A stretch of DNA of 64,000 nt from Onchocerca volvulus (GCA_000499405.2 HG738138.1:1860001-1924000); one strand, 5' to 3'; positions 24,001 to 40,851 are shown, counted from the stretch's first letter. Notes: a model not told the origin generated them from the sequence alone. Numbers and translations are program-made.

Positions 24001-27000
24001 TCATGAATATATGGTAACAACTTCGGTGCCAGTACCTCTTACCAATAAAATCCTTTGTAAGCCTTCCGTTAATGCTTCAATAAATTCCATATCTGTAAAG
24101 CAACATTTCATGCATTATCAAAAGTATCATTTAATTATCAGTTAGTATCAGTAAAAACAAATTCATTTCCGACTGCTAAGCAATACAATTAAAGCAAAAG
24201 CTATTTTATTTATTCGTACTAATAGCTAAGTTTTAATTAGCTGACTTTGATTAACCAAACATGCAACTAATAATATTTTCAAGGGAAAATTTTGAATTCG
24301 TAACATTTCAACATTATCCATCTTTTGCCATCATGATAAGGTAGATCAGTAGGTTAATCAAATTTCATGAGAGAAAATTGCTACATTTTATAGAAAATTT
24401 GTTGGTAAAAAAAAAACTTTCTTTCTGTCTAAAATTTTAATTATAAAACAAAACTGCATTAATGAGAATTAATATGTTTTCTTAAAACAACCCACTATGA
24501 AGGATGAAGATGACATTTCATTTTCCGAACAATACAACCGAACATACGTCAATCCTCGAGAAAACAGACTTTTAATTTACTAATATATTCTATTTAACCT
24601 GTTAGCTAAGCTATAATTGTTAAATATCTTAATTTTTCGGCAAGTTTTTTGAGAAAAAAAAAATTTAGAGAACTAACAATACTGTCCGCTTCCAAGCTCC
24701 GGTGGTCCAGGTAAATTAACGATGACAAGTTGCGCATCCGGACTTTTCTGTCGCATCAATTCGTTTAGCTTCACAGCAGTATGCATTTTTCTTACATTAA
24801 AATTTTTCCGCATCACACCATAGCTATTATTTTTGATCGAAATATTACTTGATTTCTCATCAGTAGTCAGACTGATTGGTGATAATAATTTATTATCAGA
24901 CTTTCCCGTACTTTTCGGTAAATCTTTTGCATCATTTTTATTCAATGTCTGAAAAAGTCAGATGATTTATCATAGTTTATCATACTATGATAGAAAAGTT
25001 ATAATAGTTATTACAGTGTGATATTAATAAATAGTGTTTGGGATGAAACATTAGATAGAATAATCATTTTCTCCGAAAGTTAAAGTTGTCGGAAATAATT
25101 TTAAACGTGGCTATAGAAAATGGAGAAATAATTTTAGGGAAGTAAGAAGTGAGGTAATGTTCGATGCGAAACAATTGATTAAATGATATCTGCTATCAGA
25201 ACTTAGAAGATATGAAATTATCAATTAATAGCTGGATGAAATAGTACAATATTATCTTCGCTGAAGTGAACATGAGATTGTTCGCTTCTGTTGAGTGTTG
25301 TAATTTCTGTTAATTCACCTTCTTCCATTATCACCTCTACTGGCTTAGGTTTCTCCGTCTGCAAAATATTCAATCAATCCTTGATAATTATATAGATTAA
25401 AAATATATCCAATTATTCAAAAAAAAAAAAAGAATTTAAACTATTTCCATTGAAATTGTAAACATTATATAAATTGCATGCAAAAAGTTACGCAACAAAT
25501 TCATCTTCAACATTTATTATCATCATTTCTTTCTTTTTTTTTTCTTTTTTTTCGCATTTTTCAAACGAATTGAAATTTAGCAAAAAACCTTGACATGCAA
25601 CGATTGATCCTCTTCAGTGATACGAGATAATTTCCTTTCACGAGCCGCTTCAACAACAGCTGACTGAATATCCAATTTTCGTTCACTAACTTGCATATCT
25701 TTTAGCAATCGTACCCTTTCTTCCATCTTCATTGTTCTTTCATATGTATATTCCGAAATATCCGAATCTGGCTAAAAAAAAAAAAGAAAGAAAAAAAAGA
25801 GAAATGAAAAACAAATTGATAAAATTTACATGAACAAAAAAAAAAAAAAAAAAATGGGAAATTGAAAAATTGAAATATTTTGAAATTAATAAAAATTATA
25901 CTGGATTCTAAAGATTTAGTTCTATACAGACAAATTAGTAATTAGGAAATATATCTAAAGGTTGAATAAAAAAAAAAAAAAAAAACCCCTAATTTATTAT
26001 TATTATATCAGTACGAGTTATGCTGGTTATTTAATATATCACATTTTCTAATTATGACATGATAAATATATTTGATTGATAACGCATAAGATGCATATAT
26101 TATCAGCTATCGCTATTATTATTCCGTTTTATTGATTTGTTATCAAAATTACTGATCCGTTATTATGATTGAATAAAATGAAAAAAAAAAAAAAGTTTTA
26201 AATATGAACCAATTCAATGACGAAAACTTGAGCTTCAATTCGTAAATGATATAAAAATATTTCCAAATCTTTCTTCATATTGAATGTATTATCATCCATG
26301 TGAGCAATTGTAAAAAGTCTTAGACGTGTGTTACGCCAAGTTTTATTTTGCTTCAAAAGAAAGGGTAAAAGCATCAATAAACCACCATCATGTACAATCC
26401 ACCAAACATCCAAATAGCCATATATCTAAAAAAAAAAACTTGAATTTCCCTTCAGTGATTGATAATTTGGATAAAATTAATCAGAAAATTTGGCATATTA
26501 TTTTAAAATTATATAAAATGTAAGCATTTAAAGATATCTTTTTGCAAATTTTTCCATCAAATAAATCTCACATTCCATCCAGGAAAATGGAATAAAATGT
26601 AGATAAGAGAAAATTCGCAAATAATGTAGCATTCAAATGAAATATACATACTTTAACTTGTGAAGATGGAAATATTTTGACATTTTTTGGCACCAAAATT
26701 GCACAATCTGCAGCGTCAGCTGCACGCAACGTACTGACGAAACGTTGACAAACACTAATTTCATGCGATGTAGCCCATTCCTCAGGCCATGCGACAACAA
26801 CCGTATTATGTCGTAAGCCACCCAAACCGGATGTCTACAATAACTTTTTTGGGCAATTTCCGGAAAGTTGTATAATTCCCGGAAATTGTCAAAAATTTCA
26901 TTAATTAAATACTGAGAAAAAAATGTATGGTAATGTACATAGTTTAACTATTAAATTTATAAGAGTTGATGAGAAATATTTCAAACCTGAACAAGACAGT

Positions 27001-29540
27001 TTATTCCTTCGATAATATTATTTACCATTAATATATCATAAAATCCATGTATTTTATGTAACTTAATCTGTTGATCCATTTCCTAGGGAAAAAGTGATTC
27101 TTTTTTTTTTCTTTTGATTTCAAATAATTACATATAAATTAAATGAAATTGATTAAAATTTTACTGAAATTTTCGAGAAATTTTTGAAAAAAATCTTTTT
27201 TTCTTTTGTCATAAATTAAAAAGATAGATAGGACAAATATGTATTTTTTTTTTTAATTAACGTCGTAATTTCGTTTCAATTCCTCTTTTTTTTTTTGAAA
27301 AAAAATTGTAACTTGTTGAAATTTAAATTTAAAATATTATAACTTACATTTCGAGCAATTTCAACAGCATCAGCATGTTTAATAAAATTACCCTCAATGC
27401 ATTTAGCAATTAGAGTAAGACCTTTGCCAGCTTTTAATTGTGACACAAATGCAAATAATCCATTTTCGCTTTCTTTCGAATCAGGCGCAATGACAAGTAA
27501 TTGAGGACGCCAATTCTATTGAAATTTTCATAATTTTCAATTTTTTTTTTTTTTTAATAAATAAGAAAAAGAAGGAAAAAATTTACCTTTAAATGGTGTA
27601 AGAAAAGAGTATTTTCTGATTTTATTATCGATTTTCATCTCTTATTTTTTCTTATATTTTTAAAAAATTTCCTCAGAAAGTTAGGAAAAAAGGAAAGAGG
27701 ACACTAAAAAATGAGCCTCATTTCAAAGCTTTTCTGCTAACATATAATAGCGGGAAATGATGTATTGAAATTCCTTCCAGGAAAAAAACTTCAACTGCAC
27801 TTTTTTTTCTTTTTTTTTTTTTTTTTTAAAGAAGTTACAGCAAAAAAAAAAAAAAGTTAATATATTTGAATCATTAATAAAAGATTTATTCGTCAAATTT
27901 TATTCTTTATTTTTTATTTTTTATTTTTGAAATAAAAAAAATTTGTTGTTGGGCAAAAAAAATTTGATTTCTGCTAACTTGCTATTTTAGTTGATACAAA
28001 AAAATAATTTTTAAAATTAGATGAATAAATTTTAAGAAATGAATGTGAAGTATAGATTAAACATAATTAAGTAAAAAATTATTCAAGTATAAATTAATTA
28101 CCTTTGTATGTTGTGGACGATTTTCAACATTAAGAAGAGCAAAGCGTGCAGCTGAAAGTTTTAAACCACGTAATCCGTCACCCCATTCTTTTTCCGCTCC
28201 GGCATATTCGATATACTGTAAAGAGTAGTAAGTAATCAAATGTTACTTGTAATTTGTTTTATTTCTCTAATTATTCGAAATTTAATATTAATTAAATGTG
28301 AATTTTAACCGATTATATTTAGTAATCCATTAGTGGTAAGAATAAATTTTAATACATGACTGTGCTTGATCATCTATAATTTAAAAATATTTCCAAAGAG
28401 AGAAATATGTCACATCAAATGATTAGAAAAATTATGAATTTAACCCATCTTAAACTAATTAATAGTAATAATATACTTGATAATAAAAAATACTGATTAA
28501 TAGACGAAATTTAATCAAAAAAAATCTTCTATTATTAAAATTATCAAATAAATTAATATTACTAAAATTAATTACTTTATAAACCGCAACTCCAATGATA
28601 ATTGCAATAAGAGCATAATGCCAGGCTGAAATAAACATTACAGCAATGCACAAAATTGAGCCAAGTAATGACAATGACCAATGAAAGTAACGAAATAACG
28701 GGCGCCAGCCAGGAGCACGAAGAATACTTTGTAAGGCACATGCCGTATTAACGCCTAAATAGCACATCAGGAAAAACCTGAAATTAAAATTTGGATGAAA
28801 ATATAATTTTCGGTTAAAATAAATATTTATATCATTTATGTTTTCTTTTTTTTGTTTTTTCAAAAAATAACTTTTGTAGAGGGAAATTTTCAAAATTTAT
28901 TTTGAAATTATTTTGCTTAAATTTAGAATTCTTTTGATTGTTCTAATTAAACAGCTTGAAATTTGCTACTTGTAATATTATGAATAAAAGAAAGAAATAT
29001 TATCGATTAAATTTGAAATATATACGTTTAATATATTTTAATGATTGATATGAAACCAATTAATCACATCAAAACAAACTTACTGAGTGATAAGAGCAGT
29101 GATATTCTCGATAACTGCAATCAATATGCCACATTCACAGATTAATAAAGTAAGTAAGATTGCGAGAATCGGTTCACCTCTTGAATCCATTTGTTGAAAT
29201 CGTGATAAAAATGGTATCACATCATCACTAGCAATTGCTTGCAAAAGTCGTGGTGCACCGGTTAATGATTGCATACCTGCACCAACTGTTGATAAGAAAC
29301 ATCCAATCTAAAATTAGATTAAAAAATTATCAGATCGTAAAATTTTTAAGAAGAAAAATGTTAATTTCACAAGTTTCCGTCTTTTTTTTTTTTTTTTTTT
29401 TTTTTTTTGATCATATAAAAAACAATAAAAAAAAAAATGACTGATAAAATTTCGCAAAATTATAAAATCTTTTTATTGTTGATTTAAAAATTAAAAATAT
29501 TCTGAAAAAAATTTTATTATCAAAATTTATAAGAAAAAAA

Positions 29541-29592
<52 letters not shown>

Positions 29593-32500
29593 ATAAACGA
29601 AAGTAAGTAAACAACTAACAAGAATAACTGTTGGATAGGGTACAGCAAGTTCAGCAATTACTAATTTACTCATTGCTGATTGGCCAAATTTATCACGAAT
29701 AAACATTTCCGAAACAGATGCTCCAAATAAAATTACACCACTTAGATCTGGAAAAAATAAAATGAATTAACCATAACAAGCAAATTTCATCTTATGGTAC
29801 TCTATTTAAGTATAACATTTCAGGTCATTGCTAGGATTAATAATAATTGTTCAAATTATTTGATGCCATATTTTTTTCTATCGATTAATGTTAGAAAAAT
29901 ATAGTTTCATACACCGAATAAGGCCATAAATTGGCTACAGAAAAAATGATGGCATCTGTTGTTCGAATTATTTTGCATTAGTTAATATATTCAAGATATA
30001 ATTACCAATTATTCGAAAATTTCAGTAATATATTCTGTCATATTACGATATTATCCATCTATTATCATCATATCAATTATAAATGATGCGATGAAAAAGC
30101 GGGATTTTGTTTAGTAGAAGTAAAATTATAAACAAAAAAAAAAAGAGCAAAAATTTGATGGAAATTTTAATTTTTTTTGTATCTAAATCAATAAAAAGGA
30201 CAAATAAATGTAAAGGCAATAAAAATTAAATAATAATTGCACACTTTTGATGATAATTTAAAGTGAATATTAAATGTTATAAAATGATTAATAATTATTT
30301 TCAGTCCCTAAAATGCTGCATATTTTTTGTCCTTTTCTTTTTTTTAACTTTAACTAGTTCCAATACCAATAAGTAAATAAATATTAAACGATTAATGATG
30401 TATTTGTTTATATGATTACAAACTGAATCACACTGTTATCAAATTTCGTTGTATAATTTTCGGATAGAAAAATTCTTTGAACAAAAAGAGATATTTTTGC
30501 AATGATACTACCTTTTTCTTACGTTTATTTTTACAATCATTATTATCATTATTATCATCACCATTATTATTGTTACTGTTATCATTGTTATTATTCTAAA
30601 TTACTATCACTATCAGCATGTTTGTTGTATCAGGATATTTGCAATGATATCATCTTTTTCTTACGTTTATTTTTACAATCATTATTATCATTATTATCAT
30701 CACCATTATTAATGTTACTATTATCATTGTTATTCTAAATTACTATCATTATCAGCATTCTTTTTGTATCAGGATATAAAATAAAATAACCATGATCCAT
30801 CTTTGATAAGTTAGCCTAATGCTATATTCCGCCACTTTAATTTCAAAAGTAGAAAAAAAAAAACTAACAGACAACTGTGGTAGTAACTTGTGCACCAAGT
30901 GTACCAAGTGGTATTGAACGTGATGCATCTTTTAAATTTCCGGAACGATTTGAACCAGCCATTATTCCTATAAATTGGCAAATTTCTTTTAAATTCACGA
31001 ATTGATTTTGTTTTCAAAAAATTTAACTTCGCAAAAATTACAAAAACATCTTATGACAGTACAATGCATATACTAACTTTGGGATTTGTTTATTAATTTC
31101 TACGATAATAATGCCATCATACATATAATTTTTGATTTAATTAATTCAAATTCTAATGCAAATTTTGAAAGCAAAAAACCTGTAGCAGATGGAAAAAAGA
31201 CACCAATCAATATCATGAATGAAGTTGCTTGATTAATGTAAATATAAAATCCTTCGTTATTATTTTGATCGGATTTCTCATGCGTAGACTTTTTCTAAAA
31301 GTTTAAAGTTTTAATTTTAGAAAAATTTTAAATTATTTACAAAATTTTTGATTGAATCTCTTCTTATCTTTACATAAAAACTGTCGCTTCATTTTTTTTA
31401 AATGAGTTCGTCATTTTTAAAAACTTCTAATTGAAACTTTTTTTATAGATGATATGAAATAAATGAATGAATGAGTAACCTTGGTAAGTATATCACCCGG
31501 TTGCAGATATTTGCTCCATAAATTATCAAAAAATACACCACTTGCAATGCCTGGTAAAGCTATCTGTAAAGTTTCATTTTTATTTTTATCAATTTGTTAT
31601 CGATTTTTTTTTTTTTTTTTTGACACAATTTGGCATTTTTTTCATTACAATGTGCAAAATGCTTATATGAAGCTTGACGAGAAGGATGGAAGAAGCATCG
31701 AAGCATGATGGAAAGATGATGTAATTCATCGGAATGTGATGGAAAAGTTTCAAAAAGCGAGAAGAAAAAAAAAGCAACTGTTAAATTATTGATTGGCAAA
31801 AATTGATTGAATCAACATGCTTGAAAATTTCATAATTGCAACTTGGATCGAGATTATGACTAATGTTTCTGTTTTTTTTCTCGAAATTTATAAAAAAGAC
31901 AGTTGTACATATTATGCTAATTATTCAACAACACAAAGATGGTTATAAAAAATTAGGCAAAACTATTTCAGTAATTTGATTTTAAATATAAGATACAGAT
32001 ATTTCATTGAATGATTAAAACTTTCAGCTCAATTATTTAATGATTAATTTGTTAAAATGATTTAATTACTATCACCTCTTCCCGAATTGCTGGTTGTCCA
32101 ATTTTCCTCTTCCAATTTTGTATCCTGGCCATACGTTTGTAATATGCATCACAAGACATCGAATTATTTATCATTTTACAAAAAAGTGGTTGCAATCCAG
32201 TAGCTGTGCAATTAGGCACATAGTTATATTGCTCAGAAAATGAAACCAAATCAACCGGACGATCACCAACCATACAAAACCTGAAAAAATTTTTCGAAAA
32301 TGGAAAAAAAGAAAAAAAGAGGATAAATTAATATGAATTCAGTAATTAGCTTGAACTAATCAATAATTCCAATGTTAAATGATTAAAAAATGATACTGAT
32401 TTCTTAATTGACTAGTTAAACCAAATGTTACTAATTAAAAATTAATTTATGATTTATATCATTTTACTATTTCAACTATCATTCTGTTATTGTCGAATTT

Positions 32501-33472
32501 TCATATTTAATTTAAATTTCGTTTTAATTCAACAAAAAAAAAGAAAAAAAAACTTCAAATAAGTTGGAAAACTTGAGTAAATTGAAGTCAACTAATTAAT
32601 AAACGATCATAAAATTGCATTATTAATAGCTTTTTTTTTTTTTCTTTTTTTTCTACACCAACTAAATGTTTGTCAAGTTAAAAAGATAAAAAAAAAAAAA
32701 AAAAAAGAACGAAATGAAAGTGCAATTTTCAAATAACATCGCATAAAATTCTTTGCATATATATTAAAAATACATTGTATTCGTTATTAATTTTTAATCA
32801 ATAATAAATTATTTTAACGTTTCTTTTCGTTCCATAATTTTTTGATTTATAATTTTGTTGTCATAAAATCCATGTAAATATTATTATTATTATTTCTAAA
32901 ATTTTTTACTTGAGGCTATCAGATCCATGAAATTTTAAAAATGCTCCAATGAATGTGCAAAGTATACATGTTAATACGACAAGTACAGCTGGTAAAGCGA
33001 ACTTATTAACTACCTGAAATAAAAGATGAGAAATGATTTCATTGATTCTTTTTTTTTTTGGATTTATGATGATACAGAAAAAGTGTCAATTGTCATATTT
33101 TTATAATCTATATACAAAATTTACATGACAATTTCAAATTATCTAATGTTAACGGAAAATATTTTATTAAAATTAAGTTTTGAAAAGAAAGAAATCAATC
33201 AACCTTTACTCCAGCAAGAACAATCAATCCTAGTATAAGCAATAAACCGGTACCCAAAACTCGAAAACAGTTATAAATATCGTCAAAAATTTTTGCTTCA
33301 GGCACAAGATATAACTGAAATCAAAATTAAAATAAATAAATATGTATTCATTCAAATTTTTAAGAAGAAAAAAAAAAGATTTTTCGGAAGAAAATTTAGA
33401 GAAAAAAGAAAGAAAGCAAGCAAACATTTTATTTTTTATGAAAAATAACATTCAAAATAAGCATTTAGTTGA

Positions 33473-33506
<34 letters not shown>

Positions 33507-33517
33507 AAAAAAAACCA

Positions 33518-33556
<39 letters not shown>

Positions 33557-36500
33557 ATCCAAAGAATCGACCAAAATAACTTTTAATAGCATAATTGTAT
33601 TGATTTATAAAACAATAATTGCTAGAAATATGCATTTTGAAAAGCAACAAATTACTATGATTATCAGAATTATCCTGCATTTTTTAATGACGAAACTTGT
33701 CCCGATGATCATATCATTTGCAATTATCAGATCAGATCATGTACAGATGATGATCACATCATCTCTCATAAGTATACGGCTTAATGATGACCTTTTCAAA
33801 AAGGTTCACGCTTCCAGCCTCAAATTGTTTTTTTTAATCTATGCAATAAATTAAGCTATTCTTTGATTCGAATTGTTTTGGCCTTTGTCGGGCAACATAT
33901 AACAACAACAACAATATTTTCTCGGCTTACCTGAAACTTTCCCGAGTACATCCTATCATATTTTTGCTATCAAACCGTTTCCTTTTGAGCACTACTATGA
34001 TTTTTAAGATATTTCGATTAAATTTCAATTAGAATATTTAAAATTAATAACTTACAATTAATATCTCAATGGCACCAGTGATGTACATTGAAGCAGCAAC
34101 CGTGGTACCCAAATAAAAAAGTATACCAACAGCACCGCCAAGTTCTGGTCCAAGATTACGAGAAATCATATAATACGGTCCACCACCCGGTACGACACCA
34201 TTCGTTGCTATTGCTGATAATGATATTGATGTAAGAAACGTCTGCAATATACATATACATATTATTACAATTATCACTGATTATTTATCATTATAATTTA
34301 TTACTGAAAATAAAATTACAAAAAATTTTCATATAAATTTATAAAATTTCCCGATTCAAATTTTATGATATAAAATAAATATGACGAAAAATTAATCAAA
34401 GTGTATGTGATATGTAATATTTAAATATATATTTCAAATTCAAATACAAATATATTTAGGAGAAAAAAAAAAACAAATCTTACCACAGAGCAACAAATAA
34501 AAACAACAAAAAATGCTTCTACAATACCAGCAGTTCCTATAATCCATGTTAAACGAATAAAAAATAATACGCCAAAAATATTTTGCATGCATGGTAGATA
34601 AACACCCATAATTGTACCCATTTGTGCCTAAAAAAAAAATTTATCGCAATTTAATTAAATTATCGAATATCAATTTGGATGAAATGTAAAATTTGATTAG
34701 ATTTATGATTAATTAATTCAATAACTTATAAAAGGTTTAGTGATACAAATTTTCTCTTCTTCATGATAAATTTTTTTGTGAATTTTCAAATATTTAATAT
34801 TCGATCTTTTTGAAACAAATCAATTTATCCAATGATAATAGAGTAAAACTATACGAAAATATCAAAATGAGCTTTAAATATACTATTATTCTGCCTTTCT
34901 TTCTCATTTGCTCTTCTGAATCAACTTTTTATCAATTTTTATTAACGAAATTAATGAAAATTGAGCATTTGAATAATTGGTAACACCTAATTTTGAAAAA
35001 AAATTTTTTTTTTGAAATACATAATTCTTGCTGAATTTCATCAATCAATTTTTTACATTTTTACTTTTTTTTTTTTTTTTTTGAAAGATTTGAATAATCA
35101 TAAACCTTCTTTTTGCTTTTTTGAGCAAATTCCAATTCCGAAGAATTTGGTATAACTGCATTATATAAAGATAAGGATCGTAACATTTGGCCAATTTTTT
35201 GTCCTTGAGTATGATATTCATCCTGAAATTTTTGCTAAAATTTTATTTAAATATTAAAAAAGAAAAAAAAAAGAATTTCGCATCAAATGTTTATATAATG
35301 ATATCAATTTCATTCTTAAATTAATGGAAAATTTTCGACAACATTATATGATTTTTCAAATAAATTGTGAAATCATTTTATCTTTAAAGGTAGAGTTATT
35401 GGTATTAATTTTAAATTCTACTGTTGAAAACTTAAAAATTTTCACTCTTTTCTTGCCTATTAATCATCATACTAATTGTTTCATGAGAAATCAATGATGA
35501 CATTTTCAAAAAGCTTTTAAATCGAAAGAAAAAAAAAATTAAATTAAATTAACCTCATATAGTGCAAGAGTTGGACTGTGTTCAGCACATAACGAGATTG
35601 TTTCAATACCTCCATCTCCTGAAATTGATGAAAAATTTAATTATTTTTGATTAAAATCCGTTAGATATCTAGATTTGGTTACTAACAACTAAAATCCCTC
35701 ACTAAATTAAATTAAATTATACTGAAAATTATACTAAAAATAAATTGTTACCAAAAATTTATATGAAACACAGTATAAATTATTGTAAAATTTTAAAAAA
35801 GTATATATAAAGCTAAGAAATATTAAAATTAAAATAATTTATCAATTGTAAAAGAAAAAACTATGTTCGTAATTTAATCACATCATTTCCCTCATTATCT
35901 TCAAGTTTCATATTACAGTTGAATTTGAATATTTTGAAATTGAGTGTACATAGTCTATCATTATTCTGAGTACAACTTTTAATTCTCAAAAAAAAAAAAA
36001 AAAAGTCATTTCTATCCAGAGTTTAAAAGCAAAGTAACGATAAACTCTTACTATAATTAGGTAAAAATAATTAATAAAAACAGTTTAGTAAAAAAGTTTT
36101 TCCCAGATTAATTACTCATTAAATCATCATTAGTAAATATTTCTAAATCAAAATACGAATTATTTTAATACATTACAATAAATTTTGAAAAATACATATT
36201 TTTAATAATGCATCAATATGAAAGATGGCTTATCAAGTTAAGTTGAAACATTTTTCATAAAACTTTGTTAAAAAGATAGATGTAAATTTTTAGGATGTAA
36301 TTATGTAAACTTTTAAATAATCAAATTTGCAAATTTGCCAGAAATTAGAAAATGAAAAAAAGAAAAAAAAAACGAAACAAGTTAGAAAGGTTGGATGGAT
36401 TCTAAATAATTGAATATGCACATAAATTTGACATGAAATTAGATGAAGAAAAACTGAAACAAATTAGAAAAATTGGATGAATTCTAAAATATTTTATTCA

Positions 36501-39500
36501 ATTAAAATAACGGAAAAGTGCAAAAAAAAAAAAAAAAAAAAAAAGGAAATTGGAAGCTATCAATTTTTCATTGTATCAACAAAAATACATATTTTAGCAT
36601 GTAATAAAATTGTTAGTGTAGGATTTTTTCACTTTTTTTTTCTAAGTTTGAAAAATGAAAAAAAAAAGAGAATTAAGGGATAGTTAATAAAGATAATAAG
36701 ACAGAGAAAGTTTTTTCCGCTTTTTTTTTTTTTTTTTATATACAAATTGCACTTATAATCCCATTTTTAAATTTATTATTCGCTTCTTTTAGTCATCCTT
36801 TTCATTTTCTCAACATATTTATTTATTAAATATTGATTGCAAACGTTACGATATGATTAAATAAATTGGCAGAAGAAAAAAAAAAAAAAAGGAAGCGCAA
36901 GTCAATACATTTATTTCATTTTATTTAATAAACTTTGATCTGATCATTTTAAAAATTGTTCAGTCAATCTTTTTTTTTTTTTTTTCAATATCAGGAATGC
37001 ATCGGAAGGTTACCTGATATTAATTATTGCTTTATTTTAATGCACAATATTGGCAAATCAAATTAACTGTAAATAATTTCAATTAATTTGAAGAAGAGAA
37101 TTTGAGTGAAAAAAATAAAAATTATTTTTTGTCAAATTACAATAGTTTTTAATTTTTCACAAATTTAATGAGAAATTTTCTCGAAAAAAAAAATAATTTA
37201 TAACTTTAAGCATGTTTTACAGACTTTTCAATTTCCGTATAATCCGCTGATTGTTATCATCGCCATATTTGTCGAATTCTTCATTTCTTATCGGCATATT
37301 AATGCGAGTTCAATTTTCGAAATACAATTATTTGCAACTTTTCTTTCGACATGACGAAGTTTGCAGCATGCATAAATCGCATGTAATGCGTCATAACGTT
37401 TTGCAGTTTAGCAATTTCTATGTTAGATGATGATTGCATGTTTATATTGGATGACTGCTTGTTGATTGAAATATTAAATTGGTTGAAATTAATAAAATAA
37501 AGTTATGCATGATAAATGGTGCGAAGAATATTTTGAATAACGCGCTAATTTTGAAAGATATTGAAAAATTGGAAAATTAATTCCAGAAAAATGCAAATCA
37601 TATAAATAAAATTTACTTTTGGTATGACAAAATGAAATTATATGTTAAACGAATAAATGCTACGATGCAATATTCCTATTTTCAAATATTTTCAAACTTA
37701 TATTTATCCTAACTTTTCATTCATTCCCTAATTTTAAGCAAAGAGAAAAAGACAATTAGCAAATTAATCTACTAATTAATATTCGAATTAATCGTACAAA
37801 TCTATTTATAAAGTAACTAAAATTGAAAGGCAGCATAATTTTTTCATCATTTCTTATTGGCTTCTCATCAAATTTTATTACTTAACATTTTGAAATAAGG
37901 CAGAGAAAAAAAAAATTTCAATCTAATAATGCAAAAAAAAAAAAAAAAAAAAAATCATCTATATGCAGCTGTAGAGAAATTTCCATTAAAAATCTCGTAA
38001 TTCAAAAACAAAAATATATCATAATATGATTGATCTAATTAAATATAATCAGTAATTAACGATTATTAAAATTTAGTAAAAAAAAAACTATTTTAAAAGC
38101 TTACAAATTCGAGAATTAATTAAGAATGATTATTAGATTATTCAATTTTATTTTTTGTTATAAATTAAAATTCAAAAACTTCCAGAAATGTTTACATTTC
38201 TAACAAATATTTAGCATCACCTTACTTTTTTACCTTCTTTCCTTTTATTCAGGGTTGAATTTCTTATTCAACAACATATTTTTAAACGAACGAAAAAAAA
38301 AAAAAGAGAAGAAAAGGACACGAAATATAGATTCTTAACAAAGACAACATCTGTTCGGAGAAAAAATAAAGTCTGCGTTTTCTATATTTAGTGATAGAAA
38401 AAAGTAAATTGTACATTTCTTTCGAAATCTAAGACTTTAAAAATTTTCTATTTTTTTATTCTAAATTTTATATTTCATCATCAAACAAGTATATCGAGAT
38501 TTGGCGGGAATAAAAAAGTAACAAAAATGCTATTTATCTTTTTATTTATTATTTACATCGATAATTACTAAAGTTTTGGAATTTAGGATGAAAAAGTTCA
38601 ATATTGAAGTTCCATAAATTTCGTCGTATTAGTTAGCATGTTTCTGGTGGATAAAATCATAAGTGAAAAACTGTAACTACTTTTATTCAAATTGGATAAG
38701 GATTTAATTTGAAGAAATATGAAATCATCGTTGCTTTTCGAGAAGTTTCGTTTGGCAAAGGAAAAAAATTCTTTTTTTTCCCGTCTGGTATTTGTCTAGC
38801 ATTTTTACATTGATCTGAATTTTGCTCTGTTACAGATAAATAATGACAGTTTAAAAATTGGCGAAAAATTTCATAAATATTTGAACCAAAAAAAAAAGAA
38901 AAAAAGAAAAACGAATGAATTAAAATAAACTTCCTGTAATGAAGTATGCAAATTAAAATGAATAAATATTAAAATAAACATTCTACATAAAGTATGCATT
39001 CAATAGTTAATATTTTCCAGACGAATAATATTAATGTCATTCATTTCAAACAAAACTAATAAATATATTCGTGTGCAAAATGAAAATGAAAAAAAAAAAG
39101 AGAAAATTTCCAAAATTTTCATGATGAAATGTAAGCAAATTTTTTTGATTAAAATATTTACATTATCACTTATTTGCTTTATCAAATTATTCTCAATTCT
39201 TTTTTCGGAGAAATAATTATTAGTAATCAGTGTGTATGAAAAATTATAAAACAAAAAAAAAAAAAAAAAATGAGAAATGACAATAAGTAGGATGGGACTG
39301 TCTGATTTTTAAAACCTTTTTCATTCATCATTTTCTTCCTTTCTTCTTTTTTTTTTTTCTACTTTTTTAGGCATTCTTGGTAGATTGATTCTTTTTCAAA
39401 AAAAAAAAAAAAAAAAGAAAAAATTGACTGGAATTAACTTTTTATATTTTTTGATTTATTGGCTGCTTACAAACGAATAAGACGAGCATCAATTATTCCC

Positions 39501-40851
39501 ACTGATTAATTAAAAGGAAATTTCTCCTTTAATCCTTAGTTTTTCCACTTTAAAAAATTGAAAATATGCCCCATGGGGGAAAAAAAAAGGAAAAAAGAAA
39601 AAGTTGACTTTTTTGGAAGAAAAATTAAGCAAAAATGCAAAAAAGAAAAAAAAATTCCTTTTTAATGTGGAAAACTTTTAATATTAGAATAGAAAAGTCA
39701 AGAGATTTTCGAAATACGGCCATATATGATTTATGCAATTTTTGAATAAATATTCTGAGATTCAAATGAATATTTCCAATGTTTTCCGGTAATTTTTTTC
39801 GCAAAACACTAACCAATGCAAAAAAAAAAGAAAAAAAAAGAACATCAAATATTAATTAATACTTGAATTTCCAATTTAACATTTCTAAAAAAAAAAAAAA
39901 AAAAAATGAATTTTAATAGCTAAAACCTGAGAGCAATTTTTTGCAGAATTTTTCAAACTTCTTGTTAATCAAATTTAACACTGGATACATTTTATAATAA
40001 AATTTTATAATAAAATAATTATAATATTACAACAATCCATCTCTTCTCAATTATAAATTTTTTTTTAAACTAATACGTACAAAATTGAAAAAGATTATAA
40101 AGAAAAAAGAAAAAAGAAGCAATCTTCTAATGTATAACAAATCAAACGAATTTATTTATTAAAATATTGAATGTTAACATTTAATACTAAAATTTAATAC
40201 TAAATTTGTAATACCTATCTACATATTAGTATTCTAATATCACTTCTAATTGCTTTACATTTATATTTTATTTCATTGTTTGAATTAATATGTTTTGCAA
40301 TTATATTAATTCCAAATTGTAACTATTTTAATAATTAAAATAAAATTAAATAAAATTGTTAAATTAATAACCTTAGTGGTTAAAATAGCAATACTTGCTT
40401 CGATGTTTTGCTTAAATTTTCTTTACACTAAATAAAAAATTGTATTTACTCAATTGGTAGGATTTTATTAGCCAATCGTTAAATAATATTTATTTAATGA
40501 GTAGGATTTATTGACTAATAATTAAAAAACAAAATTATTCCTTTCATCATTCTCTTATTCATAACTATTTATTTTGGCAATTTGCAAGAATATTTGCTTC
40601 TTCCTTTATTTTTACACTTTTTACGATGATAATGATAATTATTATATCTAGAAAACAGGTAAATAGGTTATTGTTATGGGAAAGGTTTACAATATTAATT
40701 AGAACCGTTAAAATTAGTCCATTTCATTCATTTTGAATTTGCTGATAACCGATAACATCTGATAATATAACTAGATTTTGTTTGGATCTGATGTTTACTA
40801 TATAATCAAATCATCTTAAGAATATCAAAACAAAATCCAATTATATTTTAG

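Noticed and set aside
33342..33854. 170-codon plus-strand frame
   Set aside because: Opposite to and within a KCC exon and intron. Its centre is lysine runs from the 82-nt poly(A) tract.
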